Origin: Candidatus Poribacteria bacterium
GTDB lineage: Bacteria > Poribacteria > WGA-4E > WGA-3G
DNA length: 64,000 nucleotides
Assembly (NCBI GenBank): GCA_022828145.1
Contig: JAJEJA010000052.1
Location: forward strand, 1 to 64,000
Reading direction: 5' to 3'
The notes under the pieces were generated by a model that ran no database searches, was not told where the DNA came from, and was given only the letters and a program-made list of their open reading frames with translations. A program made the translations under genes and the position numbers. Shown piece by piece: positions 14,973-24,644 of the stretch (positions within the stretch are counted from its first letter, which is position 1; each line of letters starts with the position of its first letter).

Positions 14973-16814
14973 CACCACCCATTGCCAAACTTCGTGAACG
15001 AACGGTTGTAAGAACGGTTTACCGGTGCCCAGTTCGTTTGTGTCGCGTGCTAAATCATAAGTGTTAAGAGCGGATTCATCTTCATTTAGTAGATTTACCG
15101 AGAACCTTTCATATAAAGCATCATCAACAAATACTGAGTAAATTCCGATTCTGTCAGTTTCTGTGAACACACTGTCCTCAAGTTCTATTCTTTCTCCATC
15201 CGGTTTTTGCACCTCAATAATCGTGTCTTCCTGCACCGGAATGTCAATCATCAGTCTATCACCAGTCTTGAAAGAATCTGCTACAATATTCTGTAGGCGG
15301 CCTGCTGTCCTTATAGGAGCTGATTCAGACGTAAACCATGATAGACATTGATAGATAAAGATTGGAACACCAGGGATTGTGAACGGAAATTCAGACACCT
15401 CAGGATTGAACGCATCAAACTCAAATACAAGATATTGCCTACCCAGAGTTGTTCCGATCCAAATCAACGCACCTTGCTCAGTTTCAACCAGAGATTCACC
15501 CCAATACGGCATATCCCTTTTCAATGATCGCTTTAGATGCCACCCTTCAAGCAATACCTCCTGCATAATCGGGTGTGTTCTGTTCACGCCAATAACGCTT
15601 ACTGGCGTGTCAATTATCTCAAGAGTATCTTCTTCATCAGATAATTCCTGTTGCCAATTGATATAGATAATTCCTTGTGTGTCAACGGTATTCATCCATT
15701 GTCTTGTTGTTCCACCTGTTAAAAGAATATCTCCATCAATGATTGTCACATCTGCGTCACCACTGCCGTGAAATTCAGCTGCTGATATCTTCTGCAGACG
15801 AACATGTTCACCATAACTCTGAAAAAGATCTGTTAAAAAAGGTTGCTCTCTATTGCTGATAAGCAAAATCCTGAACTCTCTTTCTGGTTTTGGGATAACC
15901 CAGGCTACGTTGTCTAAATCAAAGTCGTCCTCAGTTTCAATAAGTTGAAGCGATATTGCCTGTCCTTTTAATCTATCGGCATTGATAGAAAATAGAAGAG
16001 ACTTTTCCTTATCAGCAGGAATTGAGAGCCTCTTCTCATCAATTGTGCCCCCACCAACAAGCACTAATTGCGTTGTAATTTCCCTATCTGTATGCGTCCA
16101 ATTTCTAATCCTTGTAAGAATCTGAAATTGGTCTGCAAGTTTCTCCACGTTCAAGTGGACAATACCAATGTTTTCTGCAGACTCCCCTACGTTTATAGTG
16201 TTGATAGGGAAAGATGTAGGCGGTAGATTTTCAAAAGAGTCACTTACATAGTAAACGTGGTCGTTTACTGAGTCAATATACTGTGATACAAGTGCAAAAA
16301 CAGAGGATAAATCACTTGTTGTATGTGATGCAGTTATGCTCTTAACAGCACTTTTGAGTTTATCTTCATCAGTAGTAAACGTCTGTTGAATATGCGTTCT
16401 AAGCGGATGTGTAGACATAATCATCATACCACCACTCGCTGAAACCTGCATGATGTGTTTCAGTACCTCACGCTTAGCAATGTCAAGACGCGTGTGCCCC
16501 ATCTCTCGTGACAACATACTTGCAGAATTGTCAACGATGAATACGATTTTTCCATGTATTATACCCGGAATATGCAAAGCAGGACGGGCAATACTGATGA
16601 CGATGAAAAGTAAGAAAAGACACTGTAATAAAGGGAGTAACCAATGTCGCAAACGTTGAAACGGAACATTTGCTTTCTGGTCTTCAGGATTGTCAAGCCA
16701 CAGCAATATACTTGGGACAATATAATTGTGTCGGCGTAACCTAAGGAAATGCAGCGCAATCACGATGGGAATAGTGCTAATCAGGTAAAAGGCAGCAGGA
16801 TTCAGAAAAGACAT
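14919..16814 (-). CDS. BatA/VWA domain membrane protein
   Basis: A 631-residue membrane protein. The N-terminal BatA-type segment has two membrane helices (residues 5-22 and about 58-76) around SILLWL and PFQRLRH. A von Willebrand A domain follows, with the metal-site motif DNSASM at 95-100. A glutamine-amidotransferase-like region and a final membrane helix (WQWVVLFGVCLLLCEWWLY) complete it. Such proteins usually work with MoxR ATPases and DUF58 proteins, but neither is in the window. Its 3' end overlaps the end of the candidate selenoprotein gene on the other strand by 54 bases. Confidence 0.85.
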   Translation of the reverse strand: MSFLNPAAFYLISTIPIVIALHFLRLRRHNYIVPSILLWLDNPEDQKANVPFQRLRHWLLPLLQCLFLLFIVISIARPALHIPGIIHGKIVFIVDNSASMLSREMGHTRLDIAKREVLKHIMQVSASGGMMIMSTHPLRTHIQQTFTTDEDKLKSAVKSITASHTTSDLSSVFALVSQYIDSVNDHVYYVSDSFENLPPTSFPINTINVGESAENIGIVHLNVEKLADQFQILTRIRNWTHTDREITTQLVLVGGGTIDEKRLSIPADKEKSLLFSINADRLKGQAISLQLIETEDDFDLDNVAWVIPKPEREFRILLISNREQPFLTDLFQSYGEHVRLQKISAAEFHGSGDADVTIIDGDILLTGGTTRQWMNTVDTQGIIYINWQQELSDEEDTLEIIDTPVSVIGVNRTHPIMQEVLLEGWHLKRSLKRDMPYWGESLVETEQGALIWIGTTLGRQYLVFEFDAFNPEVSEFPFTIPGVPIFIYQCLSWFTSESAPIRTAGRLQNIVADSFKTGDRLMIDIPVQEDTIIEVQKPDGERIELEDSVFTETDRIGIYSVFVDDALYERFSVNLLNEDESALNTYDLARDTNELGTGKPFLQPFVHEVWQWVVLFGVCLLLCEWWLYHRH

Positions 16815-16856
16815 CTTTCGATCTTGAATCTTCGTGTGATAAGAGAAGTCAAGGTG

Positions 16857-17264
16857 TTAATGCGATGCTGTTTCTCCGTTTTCACGTTCATTTAAGGTAC
16901 GGATAACTTCTTCTGCGTCAAGCTTTCCTACCTCTCCATAGTTCTGTAGTGCTTCACAATACTCACGAACTTTATCATATTCCTCAAGTTCCAGATAGAT
17001 ATTTGCTAAGTTCTTATGCATTTCTCGAAAAACACCAGGCCAATTCCGGTCCCCTTCCTTCTCAACTATCCGAGTAGCACTTTCTATTGCTATGTTAACA
17101 ACATTGTCGAGTTCAGCTTTTTCTGAAGCAGAATAGGGGACATTTGCTTTTTCGCGTTTCTCATTGTATGTCCGCAATGCCCCCAAAGCTTTGTCACATT
17201 GATTGTACGTCTTCTCTATGCTCAAAGCACCTTCAAAAATCTTAGACAGAAACCCTAATTTCAT
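16857..17264 (-). CDS. Small TPR-like helical protein
   Basis: A 135-residue helical protein. The C-terminal half, HKNLANIYLELEEYDKVREYCEALQNYG, resembles one or two tetratricopeptide repeats, which mediate protein contacts. There is no signal peptide. It is located just upstream of the VWA gene on the same strand, 42 bases apart, so it may be co-transcribed and assist that protein. No specific function can be given. Confidence 0.6.
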   Translation of the reverse strand: MKLGFLSKIFEGALSIEKTYNQCDKALGALRTYNEKREKANVPYSASEKAELDNVVNIAIESATRIVEKEGDRNWPGVFREMHKNLANIYLELEEYDKVREYCEALQNYGEVGKLDAEEVIRTLNERENGETASH

Positions 17265-17321
17265 TTAACTAATGTCCCATTATGAAACTATAATGAATTC
17301 TGAAATACTTACATTCCGGTA

Positions 17322-17343
17322 GGTGCGATATCCTTATCGCACC
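17322..17343. repeat. Hairpin repeat downstream of a LamG gene
   Basis: GGTGCGAT and ATCGCACC pair perfectly over 8 bases around ATCCTT. It lies 8 bases past the stop of the minus-strand LamG gene. No T-run follows, so it is more likely a REP-type hairpin that stabilises the message than a classic terminator. Confidence 0.5.
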
Positions 17344-17350
17344 ATTGCAC

Positions 17351-18130
17351 TTAAAAATTTGTCTTAAGATCACCCCAGGTTGTCGTTAATTTATCTTTAG
17401 CTTCCACAGCGAGAACCCCTTCCACACCTAATTCCATAGAAGCCTTTACTTCCGCTTCAGTCAAAGCTTTTGAATAGATAACAACTTCATCAATGATGGC
17501 ATCTTCTACCTTATGAACATTTGGATTCTCACCAGCACCGATATAAATCGCAGCCTCTTTGAATTTTGGAAACGTAAAGTTTTCAGGCTGTGACCCTATG
17601 AATTCACCGTTGACATATATTTTTCCGTCCTTCCCATCAGCGACTAATACATAGTGATACCATGTCTTGAGTTCAAATTTAAAATTTCCCAGACTCTTAT
17701 CCGCATGGTGTGCAGCATCCCAGAATGGATTAAAATTGGGATTTACCATAGTACGAAACTCACAACAACCACCATCTACTGTTTCTATAGAGATGATGCC
17801 ATCATAAGCATTGTGAGCGTTCAAATAGAACCACGCTTCCATCGTGATTTGTCCATTCTCACCGATCGGCACAATAAAATCGTTAGCAGGTACCATTTGA
17901 ACGATCCCACCGTCTAAATGAACGGCTTTACCAAATTGACCATCCACCAATTTACCATTACCAGTCAGTTCGGCATCGTTACCATTACCTGAATCATCCA
18001 CGAATTTTTTCCCATCAAGTCTATCAAAAGAGTAGTAAACGACAATGTCACCCTCTTCAACAGCATAAGTAAAACTCACAGCAAACACCATGATCAAAAC
18101 AATTCCATACAACATTGTACCTTTGTACAT
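17351..18130 (-). CDS. Secreted LamG (concanavalin A-like) domain protein
   Basis: A 259-residue protein with a signal peptide (MLYGIVLIMVFAVSFTYA) and one LamG/concanavalin A-like lectin domain. Typical landmarks are VVYYSFDRLDG, FGKAVHLDGG, ITMEAWFYLN, TWYHYVLVADG, KIYVNGEFIG, YIGAGENP and IIDEVVIYSKALTEAEV. Such domains bind glycans or other cell-surface ligands. The C-terminus KLTTTWGDLK recurs in two other LamG proteins of the window. GGAGGA precedes the ATG. It is divergent from the LamG gene at 18323. Confidence 0.87.
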   Translation of the reverse strand: MYKGTMLYGIVLIMVFAVSFTYAVEEGDIVVYYSFDRLDGKKFVDDSGNGNDAELTGNGKLVDGQFGKAVHLDGGIVQMVPANDFIVPIGENGQITMEAWFYLNAHNAYDGIISIETVDGGCCEFRTMVNPNFNPFWDAAHHADKSLGNFKFELKTWYHYVLVADGKDGKIYVNGEFIGSQPENFTFPKFKEAAIYIGAGENPNVHKVEDAIIDEVVIYSKALTEAEVKASMELGVEGVLAVEAKDKLTTTWGDLKTNF

Positions 18131-18165
18131 TTAACTTTTCCTCCAAATACTAAAATGAATATGTT

Positions 18166-18195
18166 ATTGTATCATTTTTAAATGGTATAAGTCAA
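18166..18195 (-). promoter_or_regulatory. Promoter for the minus-strand LamG gene
   Basis: Read on the minus strand, TTGACT (18195-18190) and TACAAT (18171-18166) are 18 bases apart. The leader to the ATG would be about 30 bases. Both boxes are close to the sigma70 consensus. Confidence 0.5.
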
Positions 18196-18229
18196 TCTAA
18201 AAAATTCTATGGCATATTGCCAACTATAA

Positions 18230-18238
18230 TGCTATAAT
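18230..18238 (+). promoter_or_regulatory. Extended -10 promoter for the plus-strand LamG gene
   Basis: TGCTATAAT is a full extended -10 element; a second TATAAT lies 8 bases upstream at 18225. No good -35 is seen, as is usual for extended -10 promoters. The start codon is about 85 bases downstream. Confidence 0.4.
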
Positions 18239-18322
18239 TTTATTGCATGTATTTAGAAATGCTGAAAGGTTGATTAATTTCACTTGAAACATAATCCAGC
18301 ATATATTATGAAGGAGACAAAA

Positions 18323-19099
18323 ATGAGAATATTACTAACGTCTATAGCACTCTTTTGTTGCTTACTATGGCTGCAACCCAATGTAAGTTCAGCAAAGATA
18401 GACCCAGAAACAGCAGTCGGTGTATGGCTCTTTGATGAAGGATCAGGTAACGAAGCAGAAGATTCTTCAGGTAAGGAAAATCATGGTACCATCAACGGTG
18501 CCGACTGGACAGATGGAAAATTTGGAGACGCATTAGAGTTTGATGGCGGACAATCCGTTACCATCGACTCAACACCCGATTTACAACTCGGTGATAAACA
18601 TACGATGATGGTGTGGTTCTATGCAACAGACATTTCTCAGCATAGGATGTTGATTGCTAAGGACGCAGAATATCTATTGCGTATTGATGTACCCGCAGAA
18701 GGTAACAGAATGTCAACATTTGTCAACATTGGCGGCTGGGAGCCGAGAGCTTCCGCCGGTGTCCCCGCTACGGATACATGGATTCACTACGCTGCAAGTT
18801 ACGACAACTCTGCCAACAACGATCAACTTATCATATATGTCAACGGTGAACGGGCAGGATCAAGTACACGTCCTGGCAATCCAGCCGGAAATGCTAACCC
18901 CGTTGATATTGGCAAATGGGGTGGTGGTTCATATTTCGTCGGTATAATCGATGAAGTCGCTATATTCAAAGATGTTCTGACTGAAGAAGACATCCAAACT
19001 ATCATGGATGTTGGTTTAGACGGTGCACTCGGCGGCGTTTCACCTGTAGAACCGAGCAATAAGTTAGCAACGACATGGGGAGCATTGAAGATAGAATAA
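18323..19099 (+). CDS. Secreted LamG domain protein
   Basis: A 258-residue protein starting at the ATG that follows AAGGAG; two earlier in-frame ATGs lack such a site. The signal peptide is MRILLTSIALFCCLLWLQPNVSSA. The single LamG domain shows VGVWLFDEGSG, FGDALEFDGG, HTMMVWFYA, TWIHYAASYD, LIIYVNGERAG and IIDEVAIFKDVLTEEDI. The C-terminus KLATTWGALK is the shared tail. Its TAA stop is the first three bases of a family 2 MITE-like element, so the insertion set or kept the end of the protein. Confidence 0.87.
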   Translation: MRILLTSIALFCCLLWLQPNVSSAKIDPETAVGVWLFDEGSGNEAEDSSGKENHGTINGADWTDGKFGDALEFDGGQSVTIDSTPDLQLGDKHTMMVWFYATDISQHRMLIAKDAEYLLRIDVPAEGNRMSTFVNIGGWEPRASAGVPATDTWIHYAASYDNSANNDQLIIYVNGERAGSSTRPGNPAGNANPVDIGKWGGGSYFVGIIDEVAIFKDVLTEEDIQTIMDVGLDGALGGVSPVEPSNKLATTWGALKIE

Positions 19100-19252
19100 C
19101 GTGAGTTTGATAAATCAGAACAAATAACTTACGTAGGTTGGGTAGAGGAACGAAACCCAACACCTTGACCGATTATAGAACAATACCTGTCGGGTTTCGT
19201 TCCTCTACCCGACCTACAACGCATATTGCATTTAATTATCAAACTCACGTTA
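19097..19252. repeat. MITE-like element family 2, copy C
   Basis: A 156-base element with ends TAACGTGAGTTTGATAA and TTATCAAACTCACGTTA. The inside contains a long palindrome in which GTTGGGTAGAGGAACGAAAC is mirrored with few mismatches. The copy at 27315-27470 is its near-identical inverted counterpart. The left TA is part of the LamG stop codon. Confidence 0.78.
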
Positions 19253-19287
19253 GATTAAGTTGACAATCACAGGCAGAATTCAGCTAT

Positions 19288-19316
19288 AGGGCGGTGGGAT
19301 GTGGCCGCCCTTATTT
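19288..19316 (+). terminator. Possible terminator between LamG and RND genes
   Basis: AGGGCGG pairs with CCGCCCT across a 10-base loop, followed by TTATTT. The stem is GC-rich but the T-run is short. It lies about 190 bases after the LamG stop and 56 bases before the RND start, so it could also act in the RND leader. Confidence 0.4.
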
Positions 19317-19371
19317 AAAATAAAAAACAAATTCAGGAAAAGATCAACATACAAGGAGAAAACACACCCTT

Positions 19372-22300
19372 ATGTCCATTCCAAAAATGTCTGTCAACAA
19401 CCCAGTATTCGCAAATATGCTGATGATTCTAATCATAATATTTGGGGTGTATGCATGGATAACCCTCCCCCGAGAACTCACACCAGAAATCGCTTTACAA
19501 ACTGCTACCATTACCACACTATATCCAGGCGCATCGCCAGAAGAAGTAGAAAAACTGGTCACCGCTCCTATTGAAGATTCTATTGAAGAAAACGTAAATA
19601 AAATCAACCTCATGATCTCTACATCATCAGAAGGAAGATCCATCATCACTGTCGATTTTGAGGAAATGAGCGAACGTGACTTCGACAAAGAGATGGATAA
19701 CCTCAAAACGGCTATAGAACAGGTAAATGATTTACCAGATGAGATCTTGGATGAACCGATAGTTCAAGAACTGGATGTATCATCCGGATTCCCAATGCTG
19801 ACAATAGTCGTCGGCGGAAGCATATCTGAAGCACAGATGCGCGATATAGCCGAGAATCTAAAAGACGAAATATTAGAGATAAAAAACATCGCCTCTGTTC
19901 AGATAGCAGGACTACGTGAAAGAGAAATATGGATTGAAGTTGATCCAGATAAACTTAAAGCTTACAATCTACCTATCGCAGCTATCTCAACTGCTCTGCA
20001 AGTTGGAAACATAAATTTACCAGCAGGAACAATGGAAATTGCAAACACCGAGTTTATGGTAAGGACAATGGGTGAATTTCCTGATCCTGTTTATATCGGG
20101 GACACAATTATCAACGTCCAACCTACCGGAACACCGCTCCGGTTAAGTGACATCGCTACAGTTTCTGACACTTATGAAAAACCCAGAACACTTTCTCGGA
20201 TCGGTGGAGAGACGTCAATCAGTCTAAGCGTCCAAAAAAAGAAAGAAGGGAACACGATAACACTTGTCGCACAACTTCGCGAATTAGTCGCTGAATGGAA
20301 AAATGACCTTCCCGATGGGGCTGTATTGACTCCTGTAAACGATTATTCTGTTATCTTAAAGGAACGACTCGGAATTCTTGAAACCAATGCAATATTCGGA
20401 TTGATACTTGTTATTCTCATGCTATTTCTGTTCATCGGTTGGAGAAATGCGCTGTTCGCAGCACTCGGTATCCCTGTCGCATTCATGGCAACTTTCTGGT
20501 TCATGTCAATCGCAGGATACACGATGAGTGGTGTAGCACTCTTTGGACTTATTCTGGTAGTCGGAATTGTTGTAGATGATGCAATCGTCGTCATAGAGAA
20601 TACATACCGACACATTGAAAATGGAGCAACACCGAAAGTTGCCGCTATTCGAGGAGCAGAAGAAGTCGGGTGGCCCGTCGTCGCAGCAAGTCTAACTACT
20701 ATTGGCGCATTCGGTCCCTTGATGTTTATGTCTGGAGTCTCAGGACAGTTCATGCGAATCGTGCCAATTATGGCTATCATCGTCTTAATCGCTTCTCTCT
20801 TTGAAGTCTTTGTTATTTTACCCGCACACGTATCCGAATGGGGTAAAGCGAGAACGGAAACAGGACGCAGCAGACTTGAAAGACTCCGCGAGCGATCGCA
20901 AAAGGCATTTACTTTCAGCATCTTCTTCACCGGATTCTTTACCTGGTTTGCAATGATCTTTGACATGGTGCGTAACAGATATGTTAGAATCCTAAAAGTC
21001 ACGCTTCGTTACCGCTACGTCTTTGTCGGCAGTGTGCTTCTAATCGGACTGATTACATGCGTCAGTGCATTCATGGTACTTGACAAAGAACTTTTTCCTG
21101 GTGAAGATTTTCCGCAATTCTACGTAAAAGCGGAGATGCCACCTTCCTACGGTATACAGGAAACAACCGATGTGATGGCACAACTTGAAACTGCAGCCAG
21201 CACACTACCAAAGGATGAAGTCTCTGCTGTGGTTAGCAACATCGGTTTACATACACCCACATCAGGTCTATTAGACAGTATAACTTTCGGATCCAATTTT
21301 GGTGAACTCATTATTGAACTTGTACCAAAAAATCAACGCGAACGAAATACGGATCAGATTCTAAACACTTTACGAGAAAAGACAACGCAAATTAGCGGTA
21401 TTGAAAAATTAAACTTCGTTAAATTGCAAGGTGGACCACCGCAAGGACAGGATGTTGAAGTAAAAGTAAAAGGTTCCTATTTTTCAAAACTTGCAGAAAT
21501 CGCAGATCAGTTGAAAGGGACATTAAGTGAGATTGATGGAGTTGAAGATATACGGGACGATTTCAGAATCGGAAAATCTGAACTCCGTATCTACCTCAAA
21601 CCTGAAAAAGCGGCATATTATAGGATGTCAACACTACAGGTAGCACAGACTATACGAACTGCAATCGAAGGTGCTAAAGCGACTACGTACCGGGAAGCAG
21701 ATGAGTCCATTGATGTCATCGTTAGATACGACGAAGACCGATTGCAGACCATTGAGGAACTAAATGACATGGTGATCGCTTCACCAACAGGGATTCTATT
21801 TCCACTCAAAGAGGTAGCACATATCGTTGAGGAGAAGGGATATGCTGATATAAAACGGTTTGAAGGGGAACGCGCAATCACAGTCTATGCATCCGTCGAT
21901 AGAGATAAAACAACGCCATTCGAGGTCAATCAAGCACTAATAGCGGCATTTGAAGACATAGAATCACTATACCCCGGTTACCGACTCGATTTTCGAGGTG
22001 TGTTTGATGAAATCAGAGAATCGTTTGCTGAGTTATGGAAACTATTTATCGTTGGATTACTTGTTATATACATGATACTGGGAGCGCAATTCAAATCCTT
22101 CCTACAACCCATCATCATACTCTTTGCAGTACCATTCGGCATGATGGGTGCTATGGTCGGTTTATTAATATCTAACGCAACATTGAGTATGATCGCAATG
22201 TTTGGAATCGTCGCACTTGCTGGGATCGTCGTCAATGATTCAATCGTCCTCATCGACTTTATCAACAAGTATAGAGAACGCGGATACAATAGATGGTATG

Positions 22301-22599
22301 CAATTTTGAAAGGTGGAAGTGTCCGTTTACGACCTATTATGTTAACATCTATGACAACGATTATCGGTTTGATACCCATGGCTATAGGACTTGGAGGGAA
22401 GTCACCTATCTGGATGCCGATGGCATATACCATTATCTTTGGACTCGCATTCGCTACAATTATGACACTGTTTGTCATGCCTGGACTATATGCTATAACG
22501 ACAGACATACGCAACGTTTTTCTAAGAAATCCTGATGCACGTTTCCGTCCCGTTTCAGATGACGAATTGTATGGAGTTGCTGTTCCAGCAGATGATTGA
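19372..22599 (+). CDS. RND family efflux transporter, inner-membrane pump (HAE1-like)
   Basis: A 1075-residue pump of the AcrB/MexB class that expels drugs or other compounds using the proton gradient. The N-terminus MSIPKMSVNNPVFANMLMILIIIFGVYAW is membrane helix 1. ITTLYPGASPEEVEKLVTAPIE is the family signature. Helix 4 carries GIVVDDAIVVIEN with Asp402 and Asp403, the proton relay. The second half repeats the fold (GIVALAGIVVNDSIVLIDF). No membrane-fusion or outer-membrane partner is nearby. AAGGAG precedes the ATG. Confidence 0.92.
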   Translation: MSIPKMSVNNPVFANMLMILIIIFGVYAWITLPRELTPEIALQTATITTLYPGASPEEVEKLVTAPIEDSIEENVNKINLMISTSSEGRSIITVDFEEMSERDFDKEMDNLKTAIEQVNDLPDEILDEPIVQELDVSSGFPMLTIVVGGSISEAQMRDIAENLKDEILEIKNIASVQIAGLREREIWIEVDPDKLKAYNLPIAAISTALQVGNINLPAGTMEIANTEFMVRTMGEFPDPVYIGDTIINVQPTGTPLRLSDIATVSDTYEKPRTLSRIGGETSISLSVQKKKEGNTITLVAQLRELVAEWKNDLPDGAVLTPVNDYSVILKERLGILETNAIFGLILVILMLFLFIGWRNALFAALGIPVAFMATFWFMSIAGYTMSGVALFGLILVVGIVVDDAIVVIENTYRHIENGATPKVAAIRGAEEVGWPVVAASLTTIGAFGPLMFMSGVSGQFMRIVPIMAIIVLIASLFEVFVILPAHVSEWGKARTETGRSRLERLRERSQKAFTFSIFFTGFFTWFAMIFDMVRNRYVRILKVTLRYRYVFVGSVLLIGLITCVSAFMVLDKELFPGEDFPQFYVKAEMPPSYGIQETTDVMAQLETAASTLPKDEVSAVVSNIGLHTPTSGLLDSITFGSNFGELIIELVPKNQRERNTDQILNTLREKTTQISGIEKLNFVKLQGGPPQGQDVEVKVKGSYFSKLAEIADQLKGTLSEIDGVEDIRDDFRIGKSELRIYLKPEKAAYYRMSTLQVAQTIRTAIEGAKATTYREADESIDVIVRYDEDRLQTIEELNDMVIASPTGILFPLKEVAHIVEEKGYADIKRFEGERAITVYASVDRDKTTPFEVNQALIAAFEDIESLYPGYRLDFRGVFDEIRESFAELWKLFIVGLLVIYMILGAQFKSFLQPIIILFAVPFGMMGAMVGLLISNATLSMIAMFGIVALAGIVVNDSIVLIDFINKYRERGYNRWYAILKGGSVRLRPIMLTSMTTIIGLIPMAIGLGGKSPIWMPMAYTIIFGLAFATIMTLFVMPGLYAITTDIRNVFLRNPDARFRPVSDDELYGVAVPADD

Positions 22600-22661
22600 T
22601 TCGTAGGGTCTCTGTTTCCCTGACCGAATGGATAAAAATATTCTTGCGTAGAGGTAGAATC

Positions 22662-23939
22662 ATGGCAACATTAGAAGGTTTTAGAGTCAGGAATTATGGT
22701 GTTCTGAAGGATGTTACACTGGGTCGTCTTTGGGACAAACGAAAAGAAGACGCACTCACACCAATGACTGCCATAATTGGAAAGAATGGAGTCGGTAAGA
22801 GCGCACTGTTTGACGCTTTCGGCTTCTTGTCTGAAGCCCTTAAATCTAATAATGTTGAAGAAGCATGCAATGCCCGTGGACGGGGAGGATTTGACAAAAT
22901 TCGGACACAAGGAACAACAGATCCTATTGCGTTTGACATTTACTATAGAGAACACGGAAATGCAAGACCAATAACTTACCAGATTGCAATTTCTGCTGAC
23001 GAGTTTGGCTATCCGTATGTGCTACGAGAAAGGCTTCGACAAAGACGAAAAGGACAAAGTAGAGGATGGCCCTACTCTTTTCTAATTCTTGATAAAGGTA
23101 AAGGGGTAGCATGGAAAGCGGAAAAGGAAGGGATCAAGTTTGTTGAAGATAGTGAAGATTCTGATCTCTTACGGCTTATTATAAACCATAGTGAATCTGA
23201 AGAAAAAGAAGAAATTGAGATGGATGACAATCGGAAACTCGGAATTGCTACACTCGGTGCGTTGAAACAACATCCGAGGATTTCTGCTTTTCGAAGATTC
23301 ATTGAAGGCTGGTATCTCAGTTATTTCATTCCTGATGCAGCGCGCAGCCTAACTCTTGCAGGTCCTCAAAAGCAGCTTAATACGCAAGGAGATAATCTTG
23401 GTAATGTTGTCCAATTCATGCAACGTGAACACCGACATAGATTTGAAACAATTCTAAAAAAAATTGCCGAGAAAATACCTGGTATAAACCAAATTGATAC
23501 AGAAGAAACGAATGATGGCCGGCTATTACTGAAATTTAACGATAAAGGATTTCAAGACCCATTTTATGCACAACAGATGTCTGATGGGACACTGAAACTA
23601 TTCGCATATCTTCTAATGCTTGAGAATCCGACACCGCCTCCTTTTCTTTGTATTGAGGAACCTGAAAACGGTTTATACCACAAATTGTTAGATATTCTTG
23701 CAACGGAATTCAGAGAGCATGCTACTGGAACCAAGGGTGGTTCACAAGTTTTTGTCACAACACATCAGCCATATTTCGTTGATGCATTAGATCCGAAGGA
23801 GGTTTGGATTTTGGAAAAGAGAGAAGATGGATTTTCCAGTATTCGTAGGGCAAGCGAAGATCCTCTTGTAAATAACCTTGTTGAAGAAGGACTATCCTTA
23901 GGTGGACTCTGGTACAGCGATTACTTGGATCCGAGGTGA
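22662..23939 (+). CDS. AAA ATPase (OLD/SMC-like), partner of a DUF4276 protein
   Basis: A 425-residue ATPase of the AAA_21/OLD-like class. Walker A is GKNGVGKS (40-47), the signature-like stretch is QQMSDGTLKLFAYLLML, Walker B is FLCIEEPENGLY, and the H-motif is VFVTTHQPYFVDAL. The ATG at 22662 has AGAGGT upstream; an earlier in-frame TTG in the RND tail would add residues unlike the family. The stop lies 3 bases before the DUF4276 gene. Two-gene ATPase plus TOPRIM-like pairs are often anti-phage systems (PARIS is one named example), so a defence role is a reasonable inference. Confidence 0.85.
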   Translation: MATLEGFRVRNYGVLKDVTLGRLWDKRKEDALTPMTAIIGKNGVGKSALFDAFGFLSEALKSNNVEEACNARGRGGFDKIRTQGTTDPIAFDIYYREHGNARPITYQIAISADEFGYPYVLRERLRQRRKGQSRGWPYSFLILDKGKGVAWKAEKEGIKFVEDSEDSDLLRLIINHSESEEKEEIEMDDNRKLGIATLGALKQHPRISAFRRFIEGWYLSYFIPDAARSLTLAGPQKQLNTQGDNLGNVVQFMQREHRHRFETILKKIAEKIPGINQIDTEETNDGRLLLKFNDKGFQDPFYAQQMSDGTLKLFAYLLMLENPTPPPFLCIEEPENGLYHKLLDILATEFREHATGTKGGSQVFVTTHQPYFVDALDPKEVWILEKREDGFSSIRRASEDPLVNNLVEEGLSLGGLWYSDYLDPR

Positions 23940-23942
23940 ACA

Positions 23943-24593
23943 TTGCATTTCGAAATACTCATTGAGGACCTCTCTGGAAAGACAGCACTCGACATTCTAA
24001 TTCCTAAGGTTATTAGAACAGATGATACGTTTAGAGTAATTAGTTACCGAGGAATTGGACACATTCCTAAAGATCTACAAAGTCAAACGGATGCACAGGC
24101 TCGTATTTTGCTTGATCGTCTACCCAGTTTGTTCAAAGGATATGGAAAGACATATTCCAGCAATCCTGCTAAACAGCATACTGCACTTCTTGTAGTATGT
24201 GACTTGGATAAGAAGTGCCTTAAGACATTTCGTCAAGAGCTACTTGCTATATTGAATGAATGTAATCCTGAAATAGAGACACGATTTTGCATAGCTGTAG
24301 AAGAGGGTGAATCCTGGTTTCTTGGTGATCTTGCAGCAATCAGAAAAGCTTATCCTGATGCCAAGAGCAGTTTACTTAATAGGTATCAGAACGACTCAAT
24401 CTGTGACACCTGGGAATTTCTTGCCGATGCAATATATCCGGGAGGATCAATAAAACTGAAAGAAAGAGGATACCAAGCTGTAGGGAAGGAAAAATCAGAA
24501 TGGGCAGAAAGAATTACACCAAATATGGACATTAACAACAATAAATCACCAAGTTTCTGTTATTTTAGAGATAAAATAAGAAAACTAATATGA
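23943..24593 (+). CDS. DUF4276 family protein (TOPRIM-like)
   Basis: A 216-residue protein starting at TTG with GAGGTGAA upstream. The acidic residues match a TOPRIM-type metal site: FEILIEDLSGKTAL near the start, VVCDLDKKCLKTF in the middle, and IAVEEGESWFLGDLAAI, the block typical of DUF4276. Its start lies 3 bases past the ATPase stop, so the pair is one operon. DUF4276 proteins are usually found next to such ATPases. A nuclease or effector role is inferred. Confidence 0.72.
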   Translation: MHFEILIEDLSGKTALDILIPKVIRTDDTFRVISYRGIGHIPKDLQSQTDAQARILLDRLPSLFKGYGKTYSSNPAKQHTALLVVCDLDKKCLKTFRQELLAILNECNPEIETRFCIAVEEGESWFLGDLAAIRKAYPDAKSSLLNRYQNDSICDTWEFLADAIYPGGSIKLKERGYQAVGKEKSEWAERITPNMDINNNKSPSFCYFRDKIRKLI

Positions 24594-24644
24594 TCGTCGG
24601 TTATGTTTTGTTATGTTTGTAGAGTAAGTAAGGAGAAGAATTAA

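Noticed and set aside
20343-22514. Long minus-strand frames inside the RND gene
   Set aside because: The 1075-residue RND frame is unmistakable; the others are its antisense shadows.
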